Part shown: in pieces, positions 1 through 11,127 of the stretch
Position numbering within the stretch: the first letter of the stretch is position 1
How the letters are laid out: each line of letters begins with the position of its first letter
Source of the DNA: Nymphaea colorata
Taxonomy: Eukaryota > Streptophyta > Magnoliopsida > Nymphaeales > Nymphaeaceae
DNA length: 64,000 bases
NCBI RefSeq assembly: GCF_008831285.2
Contig: NC_045147.1
Span: forward strand, 16,036,854 to 16,100,853
Reading direction: 5' to 3'
The notes under the pieces: model-generated
Database searches by the model: none
What the model saw: only the letters and a program-made list of their open reading frames with translations
What the model was told of the DNA's origin: nothing
Translations under genes and position numbers: made by a program

Positions 1-1398
1 AAGTATTCATCTACAAACCTCCTCTAACTCTGAGTTTTACCACCTACCCAGGTGTGCAACCTACTGTGAGCCTCTGACTGTACATCTTGCCAATATGCAT
101 GTATAGAAATTTTAGGACTAATCACAGACACAAATACAAGGCCAATTGCAGATAAACAGCTTCTTCATGATTTATATTGTCAAGCACTAGAAGAGAAATA
201 ATACACCTGATGTCCAACTACCTTCCATATAAGTTCAGATCAACTATTTCCTGTACTTCAATGAAAAGAATATTATAACATACCAAATCTTGGCATATTC
301 ATCTTTTGCTGGAGCCACAAAGACATCTATAGGGAGTTACTTTGGATGTACTCGTAAACCTAAAATCCCAGTGATAGATATTTTTGCTTTTTCGCATTAC
401 AACCAAAATCTCTAGTTACTCCAAATCAGCACCCAATTAGCATCACAGTAACACCATAGGAAAGAATTTATGCATTCCAAAATCGGAGATGGGATCCAGA
501 AACATGCATCCTAAGAATTTTGGGAAGCCAGTATGCAATTTAGTTCAACTGCTTAGATCGACCATGCTTCATAATTTTTTTACCCTATGTTCAGCACCAT
601 TTTTTACTCTGTGCTGACCCTTATTTCAGGCTTTCAGCTATGCCCGGAGAAGATCAATACAATTAACAAAAACAGAAGCAGGAATCACAAACAACTCTTA
701 ACCAAGAACGGGCAAATCAGGACTCTGCTTATGTTCCTTGCATACAAGAGAAGTTCTACCAAGACGCTCCTGCAAACCTGCCTGTATACACTCAAGGATG
801 CACACACGCACGCATGCAGGCACTAATGTAACTCCCTGCTGAACTGGAAAGTTCAGAGTACCGTCTTCAAAATTTAAATGATACCATTATACTATCAAAA
901 AGAAAGTGACAATTAAACCACATGAAAATGGGTCACGAATCAAAGTTCTGCAAGATAAGCTCTCGAAAGGAGAACCCAACCAGCGACTGTCAGTTAACAA
1001 CTATCTTGCAACCACAAAAACACCCAGGGAACAAAAACAACCAAAATAAATAAGAGAAAAGAAAAAAAAAACAATACAATAGCCATTATGCAACCAAAGC
1101 AAACACCGAGAGGAAGGAAAAATAGATGCAAGGATGGGAATAGAAACAACTGGGAATAGAAACAACCGCGGCCACCCAATTGGACACACTCTGAGACGAT
1201 GCAGCTCGGGAGATAAAAAAAAAAAAGAAAAATGTTCACTACCCACAAGGCGGTTTTCCGTAGACGTTCAATTGGATACGAAAACTCGAAAATCTAAGAT
1301 ACAAAAAACCGCTAATCTTCGTAATGAAGTCACAATATGTACTAAAACAGATCACTGCATGAAACCAACGGCTAACAACAACAGGGGAAGTTGCTCAC
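1..1398 (-). other. First intron of the SPRTN-like gene, running off the left edge
   Basis: The strong donor at 1398 on the minus strand opens into AT-rich sequence with no exon that continues the SprT domain. I looked on the minus strand for CAG(V/I)C, IRLSEPLL and HEMIHA-type peptides and found none. An A-rich run lies at about 1056-1074. Open frames here are short and show no family resemblance. The assignment as intron is inferred from the flanking exon. Confidence 0.5.
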
Positions 1399-1532
1399 AG
1401 GGTCATGCGCCCGGAGCTCCACGTGACGAGGCAAGCACCGAGGATGTCCTCGAAGTAGAGGGCATTATAGTAGCAGAAGAGTTCGTGGATGTCTGGGTGT
1501 GGGTCTAAGACGTCCACCTCCATTAAATCCAT
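1399..1532 (-). CDS. SPRTN/SprT-like DNA-protein crosslink protease, first coding exon (partial gene)
   Basis: Reading the minus strand from the ATG at 1532 gives 44 codons plus two bases. They end at a GT donor (GTGAGC, 1398-1393) placed just after the residues RMTL. The peptide has the diagnostic start of the SprT/Spartan fold: DPHPDIHELFCYYNALYF, then GACLVTWSSGRMTL. In the family this is followed by CAG(V/I)C and then the HEXXH zinc protease motif. SPRTN enzymes cut proteins covalently trapped on DNA during replication. The exon with the catalytic HEXXH is not in this window, so the gene must continue beyond the left edge with a first intron of at least 1.4 kb. A second in-frame Met lies three codons after the first. 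The identification comes from remembered family consensus, and the short exon limits certainty. Confidence 0.72.
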
Positions 1533-3517
1533 TCGCGGCAAAAGGAGGAAGGTGGGTGGCGTTTCACAAGGAAAACGAAGGCAGGGTGGCGGTTGCTATT
1601 TTGTATTTTGCTGGCTTGCGGAGAGCTCGTCCCACCCTCACACAGACACACTTTTCCCTCCGCTCGCTGTTCCCTCTTTTCTTTTGGCTTCTTCGCTTGG
1701 TCAGCCACGAATCCTCCCCCGGCGTTCAATGATGTGATGTGTGGGTAGAAATTTATGGTGAAAAAGTAGGCCCTGTTCAATCTCGGTGACTTGCTTGCTT
1801 AAATGGAAGTGGATACATATCGTCTCAACTTAAAAATGATACTGAAACAATGAAACCTGTACCGTCATGTAAGATTTTCTGCGCCTTTCTCCAAATGCAT
1901 TTTGGACACATCGATAGGATTGTAAAAGGATGGAGCTTGTATCAAATCTAATGAATTAGATTCGAACAAGCTATTATCATCGTCATGCAAGATTTTTCTG
2001 CTCCCTAAAACATGCTGGACCCGTTGATAAGGCTGTACATCAAATCAGATCTAAATAGAGTGGATTCAGATCAAACGTTGATAGTACAAGGTTTGATTAA
2101 CTGGGTTTTTCCTAAACGAATTGAAAGTGCAGGATTCACAGAATACGAAACTCGATTCAAACGTTCACAAGTGGTGACATAGAACATGATATGCACTGCT
2201 GGAGATGCAACGTTAAACTGAAAATGAAAATCAAAACTGCCATATGCATATCGGTAATTTAGGCTTAATTTTCCGAAAATGGGATGACGATAATCTAAGT
2301 GAATTTATGATCCAACAACTATAATGGCGACTGTCTTCATTAATAACGATTCTGCAGCTCTGCTAACTCGTCACTTCGCAAGAGCAGATTCTAGTGAAAC
2401 GTCACTTTGCTTTTGAAATGCTGTTTGAATGATCTGGATTTTCTGATTATGCTACCCTCTTCCTTTTTCTTAATAATCGTATATACGTAAGATGCTGGAT
2501 CAATTTTAATGGGAGAACTATGTCTTTTTCCTTAGTTTTTGATTCATATCTAGGGACTATCTACAAAGCTTGGTTATGCTTTCTAATATATTAAATTGAA
2601 AATTATGAAACCAACGTAAAATTTTTCCCACACCATGCACACAAATCAAATGGCCTTCCGTGAATTTCTTAAGTAAATTGATTCTGGAAGATTTGTGGAT
2701 TTGTTTTCAATAATAATTGGTGGTAACCTTCAGCCACAAAATAATCGAACAATTAGTAATTAACCTGGCTGCTTTATGATCATGCTAATTGCATAATTAT
2801 CCAATTAAACGTTCATAATGTGCAGCAACAGAAGGCCCTCATGTTGGCTACAAATGACGCCAGAAAGTCTGCCATAGTTTGTCCCCAAAAACAAACAATT
2901 AAGAGAGATCAGAGGGAAGGGTGGTGCTGTCCACCAGTGACCTGCCATTTTATGGGAATTTCCGTTTACAACCATTGTTTTGCCACAATACCAAATATGA
3001 TATTTATCTTTTTAAGTTCTCAATACAGCTCTAACCTTTTTTCACAGTCATTGAATGAGTGTCGCAGTCAAATATAGGTTTCAGGTTAAATTGAATCACT
3101 TTGCTCCCCACAAAACTTAGCTTTTCATATTTGACATGGAAAGTTGAAAAGTACTATTATTTTGGTTAATTTTTTATGAATGATTTCTCAACATGGGGAC
3201 AACGGTAAAAATATGCCACTGTTAGCCCTATCAGCTGCAGTTGAATCTGAGGTAGATTCATTAAAAAAGTAACGATGAGTTATTTGTACAAGTTATAGAT
3301 TTCATTTCAGAAATTAAAATGTAATAACAATAATAATCTGCCGGGCGACCACTTTTTCAGCATAGACTACATAATACATTTTTTCTGCTTTTTACTAGAA
3401 AGAAAGACCTCAGATTTGATCATTTTCAAGATAATAATTCAATCCCACCCATTCTATATACTTGATTAATATTGCACGATCGAGGAAATGAGAAATGATC
3501 GATCCCGGCAATGAATT
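1533..3517. other. Intergenic: SPRTN-like 5' leader/promoter side and RABA6 downstream region
   Basis: The first ~250 bases (1533-1790) are richer in GC, with pyrimidine-rich stretches on the plus strand. They probably hold the 5' leader and promoter of the minus-strand SPRTN-like gene. The rest is AT-rich, without convincing coding potential or long repeats. The last part lies downstream of the RABA6 stop codon and probably contains its 3' untranslated region. No site within it can be fixed. Confidence 0.35.
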
Positions 3518-4311
3518 TCACCAAGAAGCGCAACAATTCTGTCTTTTGGTGGCAGTGACTTCATCTATGATGAGTAGCCGCCGGCCGGAAGCCGGGAACT
3601 GGGATGCCAGGGAAGCAGCAATAATGGCTTCCTTCTTCCTCGCCTCCAGCCTGCGCTTGCTGATTACCTCGTGAATATTGGAGATCATGTGCATGAAGGC
3701 GTCCTCGACGTTCATGTTCTTCAGGGCGGAGGTCTCTATGAAGAGGAGGTCCTCCTTCTCCGCCAAACCCGCCCCCTCCTCGACACCGACTGCCCTTTGC
3801 TCCTCCATATCGGACTTGTTGCCGATGAGCATGACGACCATGGCGGGGTCTGTGTGCTGCCGCAGCTCGCTCAGCCATCTCTCCACGTTCTTGAAGGTTG
3901 CACGCTGAGTGATGTCATACACCAACAACGCCCCGAGTGCGCCCCGGTAGTAAGATGTTGTTATAGCTCTGAATCTACAGCGAAGATTTATTTTGGCAGT
4001 TCATTATTTGCTTTCCATCTGCAATTTCTTTGAGAGAACGAGAGGTTACCTTTAATTGGTTACCCTTTAATTCTTGAGAGAAAGAGAGGTTACCTTTCCT
4101 GGCCGGCTGTGTCCCAGATCTGCGCTTTAATGAGCTTGTCACCAATGGTGACCGTGCGGTTGGTGAACTCAACGCCGATGGTCGGTTTACTGTCCAGCCG
4201 GAAATCCTGACCGGAGAAGCGAGAGAGGAGGTTGGACTTGCCGACGCCCGAGTCCCCAACAAGCACAGCCTTGAAGAGATAATCACACTCATCATCCACT
4301 GTTTGAGCCAT
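3518..4311 (-). CDS. RABA6: RABA6-like (Rab11 clade) small GTPase, two exons, 224 aa
   Basis: The coding exons are 4311-4094 and 3974-3518, joined as GAA AG|A TTC. The intron (4093-3975) has GTAACC and TGTAG borders. The protein has the full Rab GTPase set: P-loop GDSGVGKS (19-26), switch I TIGVEF (44-49), WDTAGQER (66-73) with catalytic Gln71, NKSD (125-128) and ETSA (153-156). It ends in CCASW, a CCXXX-type double-cysteine (220, 221) prenylation signal. The N-terminal [20 protein letters not shown] start and the late EVTATK motif match plant RABA6 better than RABA1-5. RABA proteins act at the trans-Golgi/endosome in secretion and cell-plate traffic. The Met at 4311 was chosen because two upstream in-frame Mets add unrelated residues. 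Length and motifs are complete, so the gene looks functional. The subgroup call is less certain than the Rab11-clade call. Confidence 0.95.
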
Positions 4312-7300
4312 GCTTATATGCATAGATGAATCCCAATGCACAGACTAATTACAGGAAGTTTACTGATCAAGTGACAAAGGATTCAACAAGAGAATATAAA
4401 TACCAAAGGAAAGGAATCACTATACACTGATAGACATAGATTACAGAGATGAGTTGGATAGTTCTGTTTTTTTAATCTGAATTTTTAGGAAAACTTCAGG
4501 GGCCACGGTGTTGAATCTTCTCAATTAAGGATTTGACAAGGGTTGTCTTCTCTTATTATATTTTCTTGGTACTCTTGTCGTTGGTTATCCAGCAAGAGTG
4601 CTGTAGCCAGGCTAGACTGACTCAGGCCCGCTGTGGTGGGCCTAGGACAAGCCTACATTCACCGATAAATGAGATGAATACAGGAAGCTCTACATGTGAA
4701 CCAAAAGAAACGAGGGGTGTATGTGTGCTGGAATGACTTTCCGGATAACTGAGGTGCCATGTAAAACATATACATCGTTCAAGAATTGTACAAGGCATGA
4801 TCTAATAGATCTTGGATAGGGCCGGGGATCTCTTTTACTGGTAAGCCTATGATCATGGCGGCCCACTAGATGGACCATCCCCTAATAAATTTCAGATTTA
4901 TACCTTGAATATATACGATAAGATCCAAGGTTATCACAATGCAGCCTAAGGTTATAAATTAGGCTGAAATCAATCTGGGTGTGCTACGAAAGCACAAGGA
5001 GAGGCTCAACATCCAACGTGAAAATCCACCATGGGGAATCTGAATTGCACATTCACCGCTAATTAGCCATATATGAATTTGGACCAACCAGCTTTAGATC
5101 CACCTTAGGTTCAAGTCCACTCAGTGGCGCAGCCGGGATTTTTTTGGTTAAGAGGCACTTGATCAATTACTCATCCAGGTCTGGTTTAGGCACCGCATGT
5201 GGTTCAACCCTAATGTTAGAGTGTGGAGCATCATCCATACTTAGCAGACTTCTCTAATTTTCATGATTTTTTTGTAAGGGTATTTATGTATACCAAAATA
5301 TCAGTCAAGTGGGCAAGATAAAAACAACAACAACATATCCAAATGTGAAGGATCTATGTAGTTGGTGCTAGAACATGTGATGGATTATTTTTCGCTTTTC
5401 CTTGAGAACATGATCATGTGAATGCATAACCTCTTTATGAATGAGGACAAGAACCCAAATCATTTGGGTACACCAAAGTGGGTAACCTTATTAATGGTCA
5501 TGGCCTTACGTTTTGAAGCAGTTCAATAAGTTGAATCTACTTGTCTGTCACTCCACATATTTTGGTAAGCCCCTTCAAGCAATGAGAGATAGTATCAAAC
5601 GATTCAGCTACACAGTATTATAATCGTCGGTTTGTGAGGTACTAATATTTTATGTACATGGCTATATGCTACATAAAAGAACTTGTGGATGTTTTCTACC
5701 AATATGATATATTTAAAAAATTGATCCTAGCAGATGATCTTAAAATAAGTTTGGAAGCCAGTCGAGCACTATATAAATATAAGAAAGAAAAGTAGGCATG
5801 AAAGAAAGAAGACAAGAATATGTGAAAAAACTTTCCATGAAAGGGGCAAAGAATCATGGGGTGCGCAAATCCGCTGAGTAATAGACGAGACTACAACACC
5901 ACACATAATCTCAAAAAAGCAAAATAGGAAAAAGATACATACACCCACTTCTAATACTAAGATATATAACACAAAGTTAAGCCCTTAACGTATTACGTCC
6001 ATGAAGCCTCTACAAAGACCTCTCTCTCTCTCTCTCTCTCTAACTCTTTAGCATGATGAGTTCTGATGGAATATTTCTGTTCTCTCGTGTTGGTACACAC
6101 ACAAACACACACACACACCAGCACCAAAGAACTGAAATATTCCACCAGAAGTTTTCTACACGAGAGTATTAGGTTTTGTTTTAGAGAAAAATTTTCTCTA
6201 TAAGGAGACCTAACACGTGTGTGACCTCCAATAGAGGCAATGCAACCCCACAACGCTATCAATTTCTCCCACTAACCACATGAGTCGACCAGAGTTGGCG
6301 GATCATACTCATCACTATCATCCCCACTAACACCCTGTCATGTGTTTCTCTTAGTTTGGATGGGGCCTTTTCATCACTTGCGGATGAATATAAACCATTT
6401 CCAACTATAATAGCTAGTTTTCTAGAACATCTTCATACCTTAGCAATGGCCCAAATAAAATGGTAAAAAGAAATCATTACTAGGTGGATATATAGCACTG
6501 TGACAATCACAATGTACAAGTTCTGTAATTAAAGCTCATGTCTTGAAAGAATTTCTTTACCTTCAACAACTCAGGCTGGGTTTGACAGCCTTGAAATCTT
6601 ACAACTCAGGGTGATTTTTTATCTGAGTTAGATGAAAATCCACAACTTAACTACTTAAGCAAACAGTGAATTGTTAGATCCATGTTATCTTATGAAAACC
6701 ACATATCTGTGGTCCGAAGGGGATGGTAAGGTTCTAGCTTCTGACCCCATATCCGTGCTACAGAAAAAATATGAAACTGATGCTCTTCAAAAGAGCATCA
6801 ATGACGGTGTCGGTGAAAGCCACGTCGTTACTGTATTTTCGACAAATTTTATCACGTTGATAGTACTAAATGATGTTTTCTCTTCCTGTCAATGATCAAG
6901 AGTGAAGCTAAGAAATTTTCATTGTCGGGGCCAAACTATAGTTTCAAAACAGGAGCTGCAATTTAATTTTTCAAAATTTTTACGTAAGTTAAAACTAAAA
7001 TCTGAAAGTAAAACTTTTATTTTCCAAAAAACTGAGATGGGGTTCATGGCCCCTACCAGCACCCTCCCGCTTCTCTCCCTTTGCCTGTACCGTTGTTAAT
7101 GTTAGTAGTGACACTTTTTCGTTTCATCGTCGAAGCTTTATAAGTTTCGATGAATGTCATCTCGTTGGTGATAGCATCACCAACACTTTTTTTCTTGTCC
7201 AAGCGTTACAAACATATCCACGAGAGTAAATAGAGTCACTATTTCAACTTCGACAAGTCTTATCAGATGTGTCGATGAAATACAACAACTAAGCAACTCA

Positions 7301-7628
7301 TTTATATATATATATATATAACCAGATAGATGAACTTTTTTTTTTTTTATCATGCATCGTTAAAGGCCATTGCAAAGGCACAGTTTTCCATCATGGACAA
7401 AGCAAGTGCAGTTGCAAACACGCCTTCTATGACGTTTTCATCGACGCAAAGATTGAAAAAAAAAAAAAAATCTGGCCAAGTAGAGGTTATCTGGTAGCTG
7501 CAGTTTTTATGCGAGCCTAGAGAAAGCAATCCTACTGACAGAGAGATGAGACATAAACAGGGAATAAACGAAGACAGAAATGGAAAACATTTTATTTGGT
7601 AATATCTAACGCAATGGTGGCGTTGTAC
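4312..7628. other. Intergenic, AT-rich, with microsatellites and dispersed-repeat fragments
   Basis: No gene is recognised. It holds (CT)n at about 6020-6041, (CA)n at 6095-6118 inside an imperfect hairpin (6061-6150), and (AT)n at 7302-7320. Two stretches near 5125-5165 and 6899-6975 look like pieces of non-coding repeats. The second shares the phrase GGGGCC-A-AACTATAGTTT with 23820-23845. A 9-base perfect inverted repeat with a 3-base loop (GTTGGTGAT/ATCACCAAC) sits near 7164-7184. The open frames are short and have no recognisable domain. Confidence 0.4.
6061..6150. repeat. Imperfect inverted repeat with (CA)n in the loop
   Basis: Positions 6061-6083 and 6128-6150 are reverse complements over 23 bases with two mismatches; the core arms are TGGAATATTTC and GAAATATTCCA. 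The loop carries an (AC)n microsatellite. It could be a degraded MITE or a simple hairpin. No target-site duplication was identified. Confidence 0.55.
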
Positions 7629-7843
7629 GTTTCTCCACAAGCAAGCAAGAATAAATGTAACTGTTTGGAGTCATGCACATCAGTTGTTCGATGAAATGCC
7701 TCCAAGAGCTGTTAGTCCATGGAAAGTTTCTCCACAAGCAAGTAAGAATGAAATCTAACTGTTTTGGGTCATGTGCATCAGTTGTTCGATAAAATGCTTC
7801 GAACAGCTATTAGTTCATGGATCTTCACAAGCAAGTATGAATG
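7629..7843 (+). repeat. 97-base tandem repeat, about two copies plus a third partial one
   Basis: The unit starting GTTTCTCCACAAGCAAG at 7629 recurs at 7726, and in part near 7823 (TCTTCACAAGCAAGTA). The first two copies differ by scattered substitutions. In one frame the unit reads like a piece of a pentatricopeptide-repeat protein (see the pseudogene entry), so the array may be an amplified gene fragment. Confidence 0.75.
7668..7772 (+). pseudogene. Possible pentatricopeptide-repeat (PPR) gene fragment
   Basis: Plus-strand translation near 7674-7725 gives HQLFDEMPPRAVSPW. This closely resembles the plant PPR motif LFDEMPxRxVVSW and runs only a short way to a stop. The next repeat copy has the same segment with further changes. 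No full PPR gene is present on either side. With so few residues this could be chance, but the motif is distinctive of the large plant PPR family. Confidence 0.33.
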
Positions 7844-9204
7844 AGGAAAGCTTCGCTACATGGAAGTAAGAATGTGCAAGAGGATGCATAAGCCTCAAAC
7901 TGACATGCTTAGTCTAGTGTTTCGTCAGCATAGGAAGGTTTGCCCTGAACCACGACCCTTCTTTCTTGTAATTTTTTCATGTTCAGGAGGAACCATAGGA
8001 TCAGTATTCATGGTGCTGGACGTCCCCTGCCATAAAGTTGAAACACAGAATCAGTATTTTGGAGAAAATCATTTTCTATCGAAAAATTCATAGAGCAAAA
8101 AAAAAATATATACAAAATCACCAAAAGAAACAAATGGTTTCTAGTGAATGTAATTAAACCATGCATCAAATCTAATATTTCTTGCTGTATAATTCGATTG
8201 GAAGGAAGGGCTTTTTTTCTTGGCAAGGCTGATTTAAAATTTCATCTAAGATCTTTTTCCATGTCAATCAGATATATTTTGTGTACCTATCAAACATGGT
8301 TATAGCTATTTATTTTTCTTTGTTCTTTGTCAAACAACGGTTTCTTTTATTCTTGCTCTTTTTGAACCTTGGACAATTATTTTATATTATGTGCAAGAGA
8401 ACCATGTTAACAAATCTAGATTGAGATTTAAACCTTGACGGCAATTCTTGTGTTTAACTTCTTTATATTGAGACCTATCACAGTCTTTTGTCACAAATCA
8501 GAGACACCCTTTCACCTTACATCTTCCTCGACAACATGTCACATCTTTCTACTTCAACACACGACTAGGATTAAAATTCTAGTTATCTAGCAAAAGCTCA
8601 GCCAAAGTAACATAGCAGCTCCACTTTGAACACCATCTTGATTGTTAACAGTTCAGTTAAATGCTCTGCAATAGAATTTCCTTCTTAAGCTTGGGGTTCA
8701 CCACCCGCTCAATGGAAAAGACTTTGTTCCATATTATCTTCCTTTCATAAAGGTCTTTCGTTGTTTTTGACAATATTTACATGGTTATCTTTGCTGAAAA
8801 ATGTTGGAATGGTTTATCATCCAACTGCTGATAAATAACATAAATCACCTTTCAATCTAACAACTTCCATTCACTGTTCATTGTTCTTTTCAGTTCTCAA
8901 TCCCTTCAGAAGGGATGTACATAAAACATCCTTATAATCAAATAGATCTTCTATTTTTCCTTTCCAAATAATCTAATAATCTTGATTGAAGCAATTCATT
9001 TGACCAACTGTCAAATTTATCTCATATGACCCAAGAAGAGAGTGCCAACCTCTCTCTCGCACACCCAATTCTGGAAAACATCTTTTTTCTGGATTTTGTG
9101 AGAATAAATTGACAACTACTCAAAAACACCACAAATATATGGAAGGAAATAAAGGCAAAGTTCAAAGAGGAGAGAAAATTTCTGTGAGAAAACATTCAAT
9201 TTAA
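7844..9204. other. Intergenic, no gene recognised
   Basis: AT-rich sequence with homopolymer runs and short open frames lacking any recognisable domain. Nothing else stands out. Confidence 0.35.
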
Positions 9205-10591
9205 GAGGGCGTTTGTTTGAGGTTGAAATACTGTAGAGAGGCAAACGCCAGAAAAAATTACGCTAGAAATGGGCCCATCCTGGTTGAAAGTTACCAAGGG
9301 CTCCGACTTTTTACTGAGGCAAATTTAGCCTGGCCACGGGCACTTCTTCCAAACGTCTCGTGTCCCCATCGACATTGCTTCGGCCTGAGCAGCAGCTTCC
9401 TTCGAACGTCCGGTGACAGGTAACTTCAGCCATCTCCTTCTCCCTGATTATCTCCATCATTGGTTTCATAAAATCATGGTATGGGTCCCTCGATCGCTTC
9501 ACTACGGCGAAGCTCTCCTTCACCTTCCCGTCGAACGCACGCGGCAGAATCCACCGGAAACAGCACATCCACGCCGGCGAGATGGCAGCGCGGCCGGTGC
9601 CGCGGCGGGACTTGGCGGGCTTCCGCCTCCCCGACGACCTCTGATCCCGCAAGGCGGCTCCTGGATAGTCAGGAGGTGGTTTTGGAAGAAGTCGGAGGAG
9701 AAGCGTCTCTGTTTCATCCTCTTCGCTGCTGAACCAGCAGGACTCAGCCGTAGAGTTGCTGCGCCTCCGGCTCCTTGAGGAAGCCTTCCGCTCCTGACAT
9801 ATGCCCTCATGCCCTGGCTCCTCGCCCTTCTCTAAGGGGCCAAGAAGTAGAAGCCCTACGAAGACGCCGTGGAAGCCGGAGGGCAGGGGCCGGACGGAGG
9901 AAATGATTTGATGGCAAAGCGTTTGATGGATTGATGAGCATACTACGAGCTTGGCGTTTCATGTTAATGGCTTGTGGCGCATGTGTCCGATGGGAAAATT
10001 CCAATTAGTTGCTGAGAATCAACGCATCCTCCACGACGAGCAGGCATGGATGAATTTAACGTCGGGCCTGCCTCTCGGCTCTCCGGCGGCTCTGAATTGG
10101 GAGACCTCAAAGCGTATAACTTCATGTTTTTTTTTGTTATTCTCTCTGTACGTAGAGTAAAACACACACATGCACAACAGCCATCTTATATATTAATTTT
10201 CGATTTTGATATATAAAGTAATTTTTTTATATATTAATCAAGTAATGGTTTCGATTTCTTATATATTAATTTCCGATTTCGATATATAAACCTTGAGCTG
10301 CACCAAAATAAAAATCAGCAGACATCTGTGTTAAATTTTTATTTCATTTAAAAGTTGTTAAACAAAACGTATGTGATTATTGTTTACCAATATATTTTGG
10401 CTGCTCATCTACAACTGTTTTTATCCCCCTTCCTTAACCAACAAACACTTAAAATTTTCTCTAGCTCAACTTTTTATGGTTCATCAAACCCACCTCATTC
10501 TAGGATGAGGTGAAACTTCCTTTCTCCCAATGGAATTTTCTCATGGTAAAATTTTGCTTCTAAATCAGGAAAAACAATCAAACGCTACCTA
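9205..10591. mobile_element. Candidate inverted-repeat-bounded element carrying an OVATE gene fragment
   Basis: The left border, from 9205, reads AGAGGGCGTTTGTTTGA. The right border, ending at 10591, reads ACAATCAAACGCTACCT, whose reverse complement AGGTAGCGTTTGATTGT shares the GCGTTTGnTTG core. Such GCGTTTG ends are common on non-autonomous plant DNA transposons. The inner ~0.6 kb is GC-rich and carries the OVATE fragment, and the rest is AT-rich. Flanking bases (TTAAGAGG and CTAAGGGA) are only loosely similar, so a target-site duplication is not proven. A second short inverted repeat, GGCGTTTG/CAAACGCC, lies at 9208-9248. The boundaries are tentative. Confidence 0.35.
9311..9787 (-). pseudogene. 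OVATE family protein (OFP) fragment, truncated
   Basis: The minus-strand frame encodes SCWFSSEEDETETL (a serine/acidic stretch typical of OFPs) followed by KVKESFAVVKRSRDPYHDF and MKPMMEIIREKEM. These are the first half of the OVATE domain, where the family reads ES(F/V)AVVKxSxDPYxDFxxSMxEMIxEK. After EKEM the similarity stops: the expected (A/D)DLxxLLxCFLSLN segment is missing and unrelated residues run to the TAA at 9311. The frame is open back to a stop near 9959-9961 but has no ATG upstream of the recognised region. It lacks both ends of an OFP (normally a complete intronless repressor interacting with TALE homeodomain proteins). It is probably a captured or decayed gene piece and lies inside a possible transposon. 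Confidence 0.68.
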
Positions 10592-11040
10592 AGGGATAAA
10601 ACTACACGAGAAAACAATCCGCAAGAAAAAGAAAAGAGAGAGATTACACTAAATACCTGCAAATCCCAACAAAGCTATAAAAGATTACACTGAATAATAC
10701 TAGCTTTCAAATGAAATGAACTAATAATGCTGGCATGTCCATTAACTATCTGAAAATATAATTGTCATTGCTTCCTGCAATTTCGATTATAGAGTTTTCT
10801 AGTTTTGTTTGCAGAAAAGGTTCCTCTGTATACTCACTGATGGCCACTGGATTTCTTTCAAATCGAGCAATAAAAAATGAACAAATCACAGGCTAAGTTT
10901 CATGGGCCAACTCAAATGCAGCGAATAGATTTGATGGGCTGATCTTTGTTCTGGGCGACCGAGCGAAACTACGTTCCTGCCGGGATAGACAAAACCCGCC
11001 AAAAATAGCAAAATCCTTACCGCCCGCCGCCCCTTTGGTG
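10592..11040. other. Intergenic/promoter region upstream of SAICAR synthetase
   Basis: AT-rich DNA that becomes GC-rich at about 10950-11040. This is consistent with the promoter side of the plus-strand purine gene. No TATA box or defined motif can be asserted. Confidence 0.3.
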
Positions 11041-11127
11041 TGCTCCTGCCGAATCATACCTCTTTTCCTTCTTCACCTCTGAGCCTGGTGCTAGTGCCGC
11101 TAGGCCCGCTACTCTTTCTCGAGAACA
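11041..11127 (+). other. Putative non-coding first exon (5' leader) of SAICAR synthetase gene
   Basis: A GC- and CT-rich segment ends at a strong plus-strand donor, GTGAGTGCTG (from 11128). A matching acceptor with a pyrimidine-rich tract ends at 13473 (GAAACAG). It lies 21 bases ahead of the coding ATG at 13495, implying a 2.3 kb leader intron. The 5' limit is a guess. A further leader exon near 11570-11640 cannot be excluded. Confidence 0.4.

Noticed and set aside
3671..4033. 120-codon plus-strand frame
   Set aside because: It is antisense shadow of the RABA6 second exon.
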